64,000 nucleotides of DNA from NCBI RefSeq assembly GCF_001870735.1, contig NZ_MORL01000023.1, forward strand, positions 1-64,000. The letters run 5' to 3'. The stretch is from Arsenicibacter rosenii. Its GTDB lineage: Bacteria; Bacteroidota; Bacteroidia; Cytophagales; Spirosomataceae. This document shows positions 16,930 to 25,602 of this stretch, piece by piece (position 1 is the first letter of the stretch; every line of letters begins with the position of its first letter). The notes under the pieces were generated by a model that had not been told where the DNA came from, made no database searches, and saw only the letters and a program-made list of their open reading frames with translations. Made by a program: the position numbers and the translations under genes.

Positions 16930-17919
16930 TTAATAGGCCCATTTTACATAAACGGCACCCCAGGTAAACCCGCCGCCAAATGCCGCCAGAATAAGGTTAT
17001 CTCCTTTCTTCAGCTGCGATTCGTAATCGAAGAGGCAGAGCGGAATGGTGGCTGCGGTTGTGTTACCGTATTTATGAATGTTGAGCATTACTTTTTCAGG
17101 ACCGATGTTCATGCGGTTAGCCGTGGCATCGATGATACGCTTGTTGGCCTGGTGAGGTACCAGCCACGCGACATCATCACCCTTCAGGCCATTTTTTTCC
17201 ATGATCTCGGCCGATACATCTGCCATGTTTTTCACGGCAAACTTGAAAACAGACGGCCCGTCCTGATAGGCATAGTGCCACCGTTTTTCGACTGTTTCGT
17301 GCGTAGGCGGATAGCGGCTCCCGCCTGCCTTCTGAAATAAATGATGTTGACCAACCCCATCCGACCGGATAATGGAGTCGCGGATGCCGAACTCGCCGGT
17401 CGTTGGCTCGAGCATAACTGCCCCTGCGCCATCGCCAAAGAGAACACAGGTGGTCCGGTCAGTATAATCAACAATTGACGACATTTTATCGGCGCCGACA
17501 ACGATGATCTTTTTGTATTTCCCGGTTTCAATAAACTGGCTGCCAATAGTCAGGGCATACACAAACCCCGAACATGCAGCCTGAATATCGAAGCTGCCGA
17601 TATTGCGGATACCGGTCATATCGCAAATCAGGTTTGCGGTAGCCGGGAAGACAAAATCAGGTGTTGTCGTCGCGCAGATGAGCAGATCAATCTCTTCGGG
17701 TCTGGTATTGGTTTTAGCCAGCAGCCCTTCAACGGCTTTTACGCCCATGTGAGAGGTGCCCAGGCCTTCGCCTTTTAAAATATGGCGTTCTTTAATACCT
17801 GTGCGAGAGGTAATCCATTCATCATTTGTATCGACCATACGCTCTAATTCAGCGTTGGTTAATACATAATCAGGTACGTAACCATGTACTCCGGTAATGG
17901 CCGCTTTACTCGTCATCAT
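16930..17919 (-). CDS. fabH: Beta-ketoacyl-ACP synthase III
   Basis: A 329-residue condensing enzyme starting fatty-acid chains from acetyl-CoA and malonyl-ACP. The catalytic triad is visible: Cys116 ([12 protein letters not shown]), His256 ([10 protein letters not shown]) and Asn286 (KYGNTTAAT). The [10 protein letters not shown] loop and the C-terminal [14 protein letters not shown] are typical of the thiolase fold. Two consecutive ATG codons open the gene; either could serve. It lies in the order plsX-fabH-efp, 130 bp after plsX, in one transcript with its pathway neighbours. Confidence 0.95.
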   Translation of the reverse strand: MMTSKAAITGVHGYVPDYVLTNAELERMVDTNDEWITSRTGIKERHILKGEGLGTSHMGVKAVEGLLAKTNTRPEEIDLLICATTTPDFVFPATANLICDMTGIRNIGSFDIQAACSGFVYALTIGSQFIETGKYKKIIVVGADKMSSIVDYTDRTTCVLFGDGAGAVMLEPTTGEFGIRDSIIRSDGVGQHHLFQKAGGSRYPPTHETVEKRWHYAYQDGPSVFKFAVKNMADVSAEIMEKNGLKGDDVAWLVPHQANKRIIDATANRMNIGPEKVMLNIHKYGNTTAATIPLCLFDYESQLKKGDNLILAAFGGGFTWGAVYVKWAY

Positions 17920-18052
17920 AGGCTCGGGAGGGTACTATCAAACAGAAGAAAGTCAGGTTTTTTCTTATCCGGAGACGTGAAAACACAGACAACCGGCAGC
18001 GGTACTGCCCGTTGTGCCTTATTTTTCCGACTTACCAGATACACCTTCATTA

Positions 18053-18997
18053 CTAACTTAACGCCTGTGCTATTTTGGTATAGGCATCCGACTCTACCTG
18101 CCGGATTGCCAGATTAATCATATTTTTGATAGCCAGCGCCGACGAGATTCCGTGTGCGATGATCACGTTGCCATTGACGCCCACAATCGGGCTGCCTCCA
18201 ACGGATTCGTAGTTGGTTTTGGCGATGAAATCATCCTGAATATCCCGTGTTCTGGCTACGTTATAAAACGATTCACCGAGCTTGAAGAGTGCGTTTCCGG
18301 TAAAGCCGTCCGTCACGATAACATCGGCTTTGTTGGTAAACATATCTTTCCCTTCGATATTACCGATAAAGTTGATCCGGCGGTTTTCTTTCAGCAACTG
18401 GTGCGCTGCCTGCGCCACAAGGGATCCTTTCTGCTCTTCTTCGCCGATATTCATCAGGGCAACCCGCGGGCTGTCGAGCTGGAACGTATACTGAGCATAA
18501 ATTGACCCGAGTTCACCAAACTGCGCCAGTACTTCCGGCTTACAATCGGCATTTGCCCCAATGTCGAGCATAACGGCATAACCACCGGCCAGCTGGGGTA
18601 CAAATCCGGCAATACACGGGCGCATAACGCCTTCGATTGCCTTCACGCTAAACAGCGCACCGACGTGCATCGCCCCGGTATTACCGGCACTACAGAACGC
18701 CTGTACCTGTTTTTCTTTTAAAAGCTTAAACCCAATTCCGATACTGGAATTGGGCTTCTGAGAAAGAGCTTTGGTGGGGTGCTCACCCATTCCAATAACC
18801 TCGTCTGCATGGAAAACCGTGATCGGGCTATTTGCCGGCGTTTCATACTTTGCCAACAATGCCTCAATTACCGGCTGATTTCCGATCAGTACAAGTGTTA
18901 CCCCTTCCGGAAGCCCGGACTTAGCGGCCATGGCCACTCCTTCGACAATAGCATCAGGAGCGAAATCGCCACCCATTGCATCTATGGCAATTTTCAT
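18053..18997 (-). CDS. plsX: Phosphate acyltransferase PlsX
   Basis: A 314-residue enzyme that converts acyl-ACP to acyl-phosphate for phospholipid synthesis. Family marks are the N-terminal IAIDAMGGDFAPDAIVEG, GMGEHPTKALSQKPNSSI, FCSAGNTGAMHVGALF, MLDIGANADCKPEVL, NFIGNIEGKDMF and VTDGFTGNALFK. Peripheral membrane, cytoplasmic side. The start ATG agrees with the family. It is separated from rpmF by a 250-bp spacer with a 25-bp hairpin. Confidence 0.95.
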   Translation of the reverse strand: MKIAIDAMGGDFAPDAIVEGVAMAAKSGLPEGVTLVLIGNQPVIEALLAKYETPANSPITVFHADEVIGMGEHPTKALSQKPNSSIGIGFKLLKEKQVQAFCSAGNTGAMHVGALFSVKAIEGVMRPCIAGFVPQLAGGYAVMLDIGANADCKPEVLAQFGELGSIYAQYTFQLDSPRVALMNIGEEEQKGSLVAQAAHQLLKENRRINFIGNIEGKDMFTNKADVIVTDGFTGNALFKLGESFYNVARTRDIQDDFIAKTNYESVGGSPIVGVNGNVIIAHGISSALAIKNMINLAIRQVESDAYTKIAQALS

Positions 18998-19145
18998 TGA
19001 CTTTTTGCGTCGTGCCGCCCGGCACGTTTGTTAAAGGCTACGAATAATCGCATAAAATTAGTAGGTCGGGAACAATAAAAAAGCTTTTACTCTCATCTTT
19101 TGGTTTGACAAAAGCAAAACCCGGCCATATCCTCTATACAAGAAA

Positions 19146-19211
19146 GATGCTGGATACTAAATGTGAGATGGGGAGAAAGTCTTCGTCATCTTACATTTGG
19201 TATCCAGCATC
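19146..19211. repeat. 25-bp stem hairpin between rpmF and plsX
   Basis: Positions 19146-19170 (beginning GATGCTGGATAC) are complementary to 19187-19211 (ending GTATCCAGCATC) over 25 bp, with two positions that become G-U wobbles in one strand and a 16-nt loop. On the transcript strand only a weak T-rich stretch follows, so it may be an attenuator or RNA-processing site uncoupling L32 from PlsX levels. Confidence 0.75.
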
Positions 19212-19251
19212 CAATATCACTCGCCTTATTTTTACATGAATCTCAGAGCAA

Positions 19252-19446
19252 TTAAGCTGCAGGAGCGTAGTTCTCGATGATCATCTTGCCTTTGTAATAC
19301 AGGTTCCCCTCGTATACGTGGGCATGGTGGCGCTCATGTACTTCGCCTGTTGATGCGTCTGTTGACAGCGTTACGGCTGTTGCCTTATAATGAGTTCTCC
19401 GCTTATCGCGACGAGTGCTGGAATGACGTCGTTTGGGATGTGCCAT
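19252..19446 (-). CDS. rpmF: 50S ribosomal protein L32
   Basis: A 64-residue basic protein beginning [20 protein letters not shown], the standard L32 start, followed by [14 protein letters not shown]. The usual CxxC zinc residues of many L32 proteins are absent, as in C-minus paralogues. It follows the yceD-type gene as in most bacteria and shares its promoter. Confidence 0.95.
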   Translation of the reverse strand: MAHPKRRHSSTRRDKRRTHYKATAVTLSTDASTGEVHERHHAHVYEGNLYYKGKMIIENYAPAA

Positions 19447-19528
19447 TGCTTTGTTTCAGTTATCTAAGTTTTATAGTTGTATAGTCGTATAGTTTTCTGC
19501 TTTCTGAAAAACAGTACAACTATACCGT

Positions 19529-20077
19529 CTAATTATTATTAAGTTTCCGAAGCGCTTCCCAACGCGGGTCAACCGGCGACTGGTCGTCATCTTCAGGTTC
19601 GTCCGTATCCGAACGATAGATTAATTTCACGTCACTTTCCGGATCGTCATCATGCTCGTCTTCATCCCGAAAGCGCGGATGAAGCTTTTTCATCGGCAGT
19701 GAAATACCAATGAATTCGAAAATGTACCGGGCCACATTAACCGTAGCCGTATTCCGTTCGATCAGCTCAATTTCGTCGGTCAGTTCTTCGTTATGATCCG
19801 AAAACTTCAGCAGCAACAGGTGCCGGACATCAATTGGCTCGTCGTACAGATCAAGGCTGCGATCGCAGGTTTGCTCGACAGTGCCGCGGATATGAAAATA
19901 CAGCCGGATCATTGTCGATGATTTATCGAGCGTCAGATGTGTATGTACAGTACCTTTCGTAATTAGCTCCTGATCAAGCGCTTCCCAGAAGGCATCGCCC
20001 GATTCAAAGTCATACTCGTACCGTTTTTCTTCCAGCCCGATAATATGAATGTCGTATTTACGCAACTCGTTCACCAC
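19529..20077 (-). CDS. yceD: YceD/DUF177 family protein
   Basis: A 182-residue acidic protein of the DUF177/YceD family, linked in other bacteria to 23S rRNA accumulation. Visible family features are the EQTCDRSLDLYDEPI segment with its conserved Cys, then ELTDEIELIERNTATVNVARYIFEFIGISLPMKKLHPR. The C-terminal 45 residues are very acidic and low-complexity. The gene opens with GTG GTG; no ATG is available between it and the promoter. It is the first gene of the rpmF-plsX-fabH-efp-accBC operon, with a clear -7 element 22 nt upstream. Confidence 0.85.
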   Translation of the reverse strand: MVNELRKYDIHIIGLEEKRYEYDFESGDAFWEALDQELITKGTVHTHLTLDKSSTMIRLYFHIRGTVEQTCDRSLDLYDEPIDVRHLLLLKFSDHNEELTDEIELIERNTATVNVARYIFEFIGISLPMKKLHPRFRDEDEHDDDPESDVKLIYRSDTDEPEDDDQSPVDPRWEALRKLNNN

Positions 20078-20098
20078 AGTCTTCCGCTAATAAGGCCG

Positions 20099-20106
20099 CA
20101 AAGATA
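20099..20106 (-). promoter_or_regulatory. -7 element of the yceD-rpmF-plsX-fabH operon
   Basis: The minus strand reads TATCTTTG, a match to the TAnnTTTG consensus, ending 22 nt before the GTG start of the DUF177 gene. It implies a short leader for the whole operon. Confidence 0.5.
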
Positions 20107-20210
20107 CGAAATCTTTTTGACCATGGAAAGAATTTCCGAAAAACTACGGATTAAACTCCTTATTAATCAAGAGAATTCTTATTAGCACCGGTTTATTTCC
20201 CTGATGGCTT

Positions 20211-20218
20211 TATTTTTG
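20211..20218 (+). promoter_or_regulatory. -7 element upstream of valS
   Basis: TATTTTTG fits TAnnTTTG and would give a leader of roughly 85 nt before the ATG at 20311. Confidence 0.35.
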
Positions 20219-20310
20219 TAAAATCGTTTTTGTCCGGGAGCAATCCGCGTGAGGCCCGCTACTGCGTTTTCTCTTGTATTTTCCGGACATCGGTACAAAT
20301 TTCAAGCTGC

Positions 20311-22923
20311 ATGGTTTCGAAAACATATAATCCCAAAGACATTGAAGAAAAATGGTACCAGTATTGGCTGGATAACCAGTTTTTTAAATCAACTCCCGAT
20401 GAGCGGGAGCCGTATACCATCGTCATTCCGCCGCCAAACGTAACGGGTGTCCTCCACATGGGTCACATGCTGAACAATACGATTCAGGATGTCCTGATCC
20501 GGAAAGCCCGGATGGAAGGTAAAAATGCCTGCTGGGTGCCGGGTACCGACCATGCCAGTATCGCTACCGAAGCGAAGGTAGTTGCCATGCTGAAAGAGCA
20601 GGGTATCAATAAACATGACCTGACGCGGGAAAAATTTCTGGAACATGCCTGGGAATGGACTCATAAATACGGCGGTATTATCCTGAAACAGCTTCGTAAA
20701 CTGGGGGCTTCCTGCGACTGGGACCGGACACGCTTTACGATGGAACCGGCTCTCTATGATTCCGTTATCGATGTGTTTGTCGACCTTTACGAAAAAGGCC
20801 GGATCTACCGTGGTGTACGGATGGTTAACTGGGATCCGCAGGGGCTCACGGCCGTTTCCGACGAAGAGGTAATCATGAAAGAGGTGCAGCAAAAGCTCTC
20901 TTACATCCGGTATGCGATCGAAGGCAGCGAAGGTGAGTTTATCACGATTGCGACCGTCCGGCCGGAAACCATTATGGCCGATGCAGCAATCTGCGTTAAT
21001 CCGAACGACGAGCGGTATAAGCATCTGCACGGCAAAAAAGCCCTGATTCCGCTCATCAACCGGGCAATCCCGATCATTACGGACGAATACGTAACGATGG
21101 ATTTCGGTACGGGCTGCCTGAAAGTAACCCCTGCCCACGATCAGAATGACTACGAACTGGGCGTTAAGCACAAGCTGCCGGTCATCGACATTCTGAACGA
21201 CAACGGTACCCTGAACGAAAAGGCACAGATTTTCGTCGGCATGGATCGTTTTGCTGCCCGGAAAGCCATTCTGAAAGAGCTGGAAGAAAAAGGCGATCTG
21301 GTAAAAACCGAAGAATATAAATCGAACGTGGGTTTCTCTGAACGGACCAATGCGGTCATTGAGCCGAAACTTTCGTTGCAGTGGTTCCTGAAAATGAAAG
21401 ACATTTCGAAGCCAGCCTTCGATAATGTCATGAATGATACCATTCAGCTGGTTCCGCCGAAGTTCAAGAATATGTACCGGGCCTGGATGGAAAATCCGCA
21501 CGACTGGTGTATCAGCCGCCAGTTGTGGTGGGGACAGCAGATTCCGGCGTTTTACATGCAGGATGGCACCATCATCGTAGCCAAAAATAAGCGGGAAGCC
21601 CTTCGCAAAGCCCAGCGCGAACTGCAGTTATTTGCGCTTACCGAAGCCGACCTGACGCAGGACGAAGACGTACTCGATACATGGTTCTCCTCCTGGCTAT
21701 GGCCAATGTCGGTATTCGACGGGCTGAAAGATCCGGACAATGCGGATATTAAGTATTATTATCCGACCAACACGCTCGTTACCGGTTTCGATATTATTTT
21801 CTTCTGGGTTGCCCGGATGATCATTGCCGGTTACGAATACAAAGGACAGAAGCCATTCAGCAGCGTATATTTTACGGGCATGGTACGCGATAAGCTGGGC
21901 CGTAAAATGTCGAAGCAGCTCGGTAACTCGCCGGACCCGCTGGTACTGATTGAGCAGTACGGAGCGGACGGTGTCCGGACGGGTATGCTATTCAGTTCGG
22001 CAGCCGGTAATGACCTGTTGTTCGACGAAAAGCTGTGTGAGCAGGGCCGGAACTTTAACAATAAGCTCTGGAACGCCTTCCGTCTGGTAAAGGGCTGGTC
22101 GGTTATTGATGGCGACGCAAACGGGTTAGCCGTACAATGGTTTAGCTCGAAACTCAGCCAGACGCTGGTGGAGGTAAACGACCATTTCGAAAAATTCCGG
22201 ATTTCCGATGCGCTACAGTCCATTTATAAGCTGATCTGGGATGATTTCTGTTCACAATATCTGGAAATGATCAAGCCGGGTTTCGAGCAGCCAATTGACC
22301 GGGCGACCTACGAGGCTACCATTCATTTCTTCGAGCAGCTGATTTGTCTGGCGCATCCGTTTATGCCGTTCATCACCGAAGAAATCTGGCAGGAGATTCG
22401 TGAGCGACAGCCGGGCGAAACAATCTGTCTGGCTCCGTTCCCGCAGGCGGGCGGTGTTGAAGAAGCCTTACTGGCCGGTTTTGACCTCCTCTTCGACGTT
22501 GTGACCAACATCCGGAATATCCGGAACAGCAAGCAGATCAGCCCTAAAACGCCGTTGCCACTGGCGATCAAAACCGGTACCCCGGACCGGTTCAAGCCTT
22601 TTGAGAGTCTGATTGCTAAAATGGCGATGGTTTCCGGCGTTTCATATGTATCCGATAAAGCCAGCGGTACGTCATTCGTTATCAAGGGAGATGAGTTCTT
22701 TGTTGATATAGCGGGTGAAATTGACGCCGGGCAGGAGGCTGCCAATCTGGAAAAAGAACTGACGTATTCGATTGGTTTCCGCGACTCAGTGCTGAAAAAG
22801 CTGTCGAACGAGCGGTTTGTGGCCAACGCTAAACCCGATGTTGTTGAAAAAGAACGGCAAAAGCTGGCTGATGCTGAGGCAAAAATTAAAGCCTTACAGG
22901 AAAGCCTGGCTACATTAAAGTAA
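20311..22923 (+). CDS. valS: Valyl-tRNA synthetase
   Basis: An 870-residue class I synthetase charging tRNA-Val. The HIGH motif is HMGH at 49-52 within PPPNVTGVLHMGH; the KMSKS loop is KMSKQ near 532. The CP1 editing domain lies between them (TVRPETIMADAAI, HDQNDYELG). The anticodon-binding helical domain follows, and the C-terminus is a Lys/Glu-rich coiled coil (about 800-870), as usual for ValRS. An open frame extends 27 codons further upstream, but MVSKTYNPKDIEEKWYQYW is the normal start. A large antisense open frame over this gene is a codon-bias shadow. Confidence 0.96.
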   Translation: MVSKTYNPKDIEEKWYQYWLDNQFFKSTPDEREPYTIVIPPPNVTGVLHMGHMLNNTIQDVLIRKARMEGKNACWVPGTDHASIATEAKVVAMLKEQGINKHDLTREKFLEHAWEWTHKYGGIILKQLRKLGASCDWDRTRFTMEPALYDSVIDVFVDLYEKGRIYRGVRMVNWDPQGLTAVSDEEVIMKEVQQKLSYIRYAIEGSEGEFITIATVRPETIMADAAICVNPNDERYKHLHGKKALIPLINRAIPIITDEYVTMDFGTGCLKVTPAHDQNDYELGVKHKLPVIDILNDNGTLNEKAQIFVGMDRFAARKAILKELEEKGDLVKTEEYKSNVGFSERTNAVIEPKLSLQWFLKMKDISKPAFDNVMNDTIQLVPPKFKNMYRAWMENPHDWCISRQLWWGQQIPAFYMQDGTIIVAKNKREALRKAQRELQLFALTEADLTQDEDVLDTWFSSWLWPMSVFDGLKDPDNADIKYYYPTNTLVTGFDIIFFWVARMIIAGYEYKGQKPFSSVYFTGMVRDKLGRKMSKQLGNSPDPLVLIEQYGADGVRTGMLFSSAAGNDLLFDEKLCEQGRNFNNKLWNAFRLVKGWSVIDGDANGLAVQWFSSKLSQTLVEVNDHFEKFRISDALQSIYKLIWDDFCSQYLEMIKPGFEQPIDRATYEATIHFFEQLICLAHPFMPFITEEIWQEIRERQPGETICLAPFPQAGGVEEALLAGFDLLFDVVTNIRNIRNSKQISPKTPLPLAIKTGTPDRFKPFESLIAKMAMVSGVSYVSDKASGTSFVIKGDEFFVDIAGEIDAGQEAANLEKELTYSIGFRDSVLKKLSNERFVANAKPDVVEKERQKLADAEAKIKALQESLATLK

Positions 22924-22931
22924 GTATATTG

Positions 22932-22960
22932 AAAGCCCGGTCTGCAAACCGGGCTTTTTC
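22932..22960 (+). terminator. Terminator of valS
   Basis: AAGCCCGG (22933-22940) pairs with CCGGGCTT (22949-22956), followed by a T-run. It lies 10 nt after the valS stop. Confidence 0.8.
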
Positions 22961-23081
22961 TTTCTGTTACAAAATCATTTTTTTACACACACCCTTACTT
23001 TTATTACAATTTTTAAATAATTAATAGTACTCTTGTAAGAGGGTTTATGAAATTAGAAGCTAAGGGAATTACTTGTTACCT

Positions 23082-23600
23082 ATGAATAAGTGCGTTTTTC
23101 TGGACAGAGACGGGGTTCTAAATGAAGATCGTTCTGATTACGTGTACCGCGTTGAGGACATGGTTATTCCTGCCGGCGTGGCTGAAGGGCTGCGTTTGTT
23201 AAAAGAAGCCGGTTACTTATTGATTGTTGTTACCAACCAAGCGGGCATTGCTAAAGGGCTGTATACCCGCGATGATGTCATGCGTTGCCATAATTATCTA
23301 CAGGATTGCTGCGGGAACCTGATTGACGATATCTACTATTCTCCGCATCACCCGGATTATACCAGCCGCTCGCTGACACGGAAGCCGGACTCGCTCATGC
23401 TGGAAAAGGCTATCGCCAAATACAACATTGATGTCGCTCATTCATGGATTTTCGGAGATGCCTTGCGCGACATGCAGGCGGGTAAGCGGGTTGGTGTCCG
23501 TACGATTTATATCAATCACCGGATTCCGAACCAGCCGGCAGTGGCCGATAAACACGCCACTGATTTACTGGAAGCCTCAAAACTGGTACTCGAACAGTAA
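23082..23600 (+). CDS. HAD-IIIA hydrolase (heptose-bisphosphate/histidinol phosphatase type)
   Basis: A 172-residue phosphatase with the HAD nucleophile motif FLDRDGVLNED (Asp8, Asp10), VVTNQAGIAKGLYT, and the C-terminal IFGDALRDMQAGKRVG. It resembles GmhB, which removes the 7-phosphate from D-glycero-D-manno-heptose bisphosphate, and the N-terminal domain of HisB. The zinc loop of GmhB (CPHHP…CxCRKP) is SPHHPDYTSRSLTRKP here, so the metal-binding cysteines are missing and the substrate is uncertain. The ATG is chosen over an upstream TTG. It stands alone between valS and the speA group. Confidence 0.8.
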   Translation: MNKCVFLDRDGVLNEDRSDYVYRVEDMVIPAGVAEGLRLLKEAGYLLIVVTNQAGIAKGLYTRDDVMRCHNYLQDCCGNLIDDIYYSPHHPDYTSRSLTRKPDSLMLEKAIAKYNIDVAHSWIFGDALRDMQAGKRVGVRTIYINHRIPNQPAVADKHATDLLEASKLVLEQ

Positions 23601-23607
23601 TAAAAAA

Positions 23608-23648
23608 TCAGCCGCCATCAGAAACAGATTGTTTCCGGTGGCGGCTGA
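23608..23648. terminator. Bidirectional terminator between HAD and speA genes
   Basis: TCAGCCGCCA (23608-23617) pairs with TGGCGGCTGA (23639-23648), with an inner GAAAC/GTTTC hairpin. A-rich sequence on the left gives a T-run for the leftward transcript. Confidence 0.75.
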
Positions 23649-23670
23649 GCTAGTGACGGAGGCAGTACGG

Positions 23671-23799
23671 TTAAGCTCTGTGTTGCGCTGTTTGTGTGGC
23701 TTTCTGCGTTGTGCCATAAGCCGGACAAGCCCCTTTACGGGCGCAGGCGCTCATAGTCAGAACGGCAAGAAGACTACCCAGAATTAGCATCTTTTTCAT
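23671..23799 (-). CDS. Very small lipoprotein downstream of speA
   Basis: A 42-residue frame: MKKMLILGSLLAVLTMSAC, a complete lipoprotein signal with lipobox MSAC, followed by a short mature part, ARKGACPAYGTTQKATQTAQ. It begins 4 bp after the speA stop in the same direction and ends before the shared terminator, so it is probably translated from the speA transcript. The mature peptide has no known family. Coding status is supported by the clean signal sequence. Confidence 0.6.
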   Translation of the reverse strand: MKKMLILGSLLAVLTMSACARKGACPAYGTTQKATQTAQHRA

Positions 23800-23803
23800 A
23801 TTG

Positions 23804-25285
23804 TCAGTCTTTTTCAATTAACGCTTCCTGTTCTTCTCTTTCATCAGCGGCTTCGGTGGCATCAAGCTCCGTTGGTCCGGGTTCTGCGGAATTATAACCG
23901 AGGATCTTCAGCATTACTTCACTGTTCTGCTCAGGCGCAAATAGCCGGGTCCGGAAATTACCGTTTTCGTCTTTGTCGACAATAACGTGCTGCGGTGCCG
24001 GCACCAGGCAATGCTGAATCCCGCCGTAACCGCCCAACGATTCCTGATAAGCACCCGTGTGGAAAAAGCCCACATACTGGTCTTCTGCTTCCTGATCAAA
24101 AATCGGCAGATACAAATCGGCACTATGCGCTTCCGTATTATAAAAGTCATGGGAGTCGCAGGTAAGCCCGCCCAGATTGACTTTCTGGTACGGATTGTCC
24201 CAGTTGTTTACTGCCAGCATGATGTATTTCTGCCCAAGGCCCCACGAATCCGGCAACTGCGTAATAAACGACCCGTCGATCATGTACCATAACTCCTTAT
24301 CGTTCTGAAGCTTCTGATCAATGATGCTGTAAATTACCGCCCCGCTTTCGCCTACCGTATAGCTACCGAATTCGGTAAAAATATGCGGTACAGGCACATT
24401 GTTTTTATTACAGATCCACTGAATACTCTCCACAATCTGATCGATCATGGCCTGATAGTCGTACTTAAACTGGAACGACGTCTGAATCGGCAGACCACCA
24501 CCAATGTCAATTGAATCGAGATCCGGGCAAATTTTACGCAGTTCGCAGTACTTATACATAAAACGGCTCAGCTCGCTCCAGTAATATGCACTGTCTTTAA
24601 TACCGGTGTTAATGAAGAAGTGCAGCATCTTCAGCTTAAATTTCTTGCTATGCTGAATTTTGCTGCGGTATAATTCATTAACATCGCTGTATCTAACCCC
24701 TAACCGTGATGTATAGAACGCAAAGTTTGGTTCCTCATCTGTAGCAATCCGTATGCCAAGGTTTACGGTGTCTGCCGTTACGGCCGACTCATACGCTTCA
24801 ATTTCTTTCAGATTATCGAGAACCGGAATGCAGTTTGTAAAACCGTCGTTGATCAGCTCACTGATATACTGGGTATATAGCGGGCGTTTATAGCCGTTGC
24901 AGATTACATACGTGTTCTGGTTGAGTTTGCCCATGCTGTGTAATTCCCGGATAATGGGAATATCATAGGCCGACGACGTTTCGATATGGATGTTATTCTT
25001 CAGTGCCTCGTCGAGCACGAACCGAAAATGGGATGACTTCGTGCAATAACAGTACGTATATGTCCCTTTGTAGTTATGCCGTTTCATGGCATTCTTGAAC
25101 AGCAGCTTGGCATGTTCGATATGCTCCGTAATTTTCGGCAAATACGTGAGTTTAAGCGGCGTACCGTATTCCTTAACAATGTCCATCAGTGGTACATTGT
25201 TGAACAACAGTGAGTCGTTCTCAACGTTGAATTCTAATGTCGGGAACTCAAACGTCTGGTCAATGAGGTCGTAGTAGGTCTTCAT
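23804..25285 (-). CDS. speA: Arginine decarboxylase (Bacteroidota short type)
   Basis: A 493-residue fold-III PLP enzyme of the arginine/ornithine decarboxylase superfamily, making agmatine for polyamine synthesis. The PLP lysine lies in YTYCYCTKSSHFRF near residue 80; the glycine-rich phosphate loop is SIDIGGGLPIQTSF, and the C-terminal FFHTGAYQESLGGYGGIQHCLVP carries the catalytic region. It is shorter than the enterobacterial SpeA (about 660), as usual in this phylum. The C-terminus is acidic. It is the first gene of a two-gene unit with the tiny lipoprotein. Confidence 0.85.
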   Translation of the reverse strand: MKTYYDLIDQTFEFPTLEFNVENDSLLFNNVPLMDIVKEYGTPLKLTYLPKITEHIEHAKLLFKNAMKRHNYKGTYTYCYCTKSSHFRFVLDEALKNNIHIETSSAYDIPIIRELHSMGKLNQNTYVICNGYKRPLYTQYISELINDGFTNCIPVLDNLKEIEAYESAVTADTVNLGIRIATDEEPNFAFYTSRLGVRYSDVNELYRSKIQHSKKFKLKMLHFFINTGIKDSAYYWSELSRFMYKYCELRKICPDLDSIDIGGGLPIQTSFQFKYDYQAMIDQIVESIQWICNKNNVPVPHIFTEFGSYTVGESGAVIYSIIDQKLQNDKELWYMIDGSFITQLPDSWGLGQKYIMLAVNNWDNPYQKVNLGGLTCDSHDFYNTEAHSADLYLPIFDQEAEDQYVGFFHTGAYQESLGGYGGIQHCLVPAPQHVIVDKDENGNFRTRLFAPEQNSEVMLKILGYNSAEPGPTELDATEAADEREEQEALIEKD

Positions 25286-25602
25286 CCCTTTGTCCGGCGC
25301 ATAAAATAGGCAGTCCGCTTGTGCGGTCGCGTTTTGTAAGTCCTAAAAAAAGCTTGCGAAAATGGCAGAAATTTAGCTATAAAGCAATACCATTTTTGTA
25401 TATAGAGACAACATAAAAATACCTTTTTTTGATTCTTTCCGCGCTAAAAAATAAAACGCGTTCTTCGGTTTTCTATTTTTTGACAGCCTCATCCCAACCT
25501 TATGCCCTTGTTGGGAATCCGTTATTAATTATAATAATATCATATTTTTTTTCGTAATTACGATACTAACCGTTTCTAAAGTAGGTTGTAGTCCTGTTTA
25601 TC
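25286..25602. other. AT-rich divergent intergenic region
   Basis: This region lies between speA and a divergent glycosyltransferase gene. It is AT-rich, with poly-A and poly-T runs and no gene-like frame. It probably holds both promoters; no element stands out enough to assign. Confidence 0.4.

Noticed and set aside
20389-21501. 370-codon open frame antisense to valS
   Set aside because: It lies fully inside the valS coding sequence, has no family features, and is explained by codon bias of the real gene.
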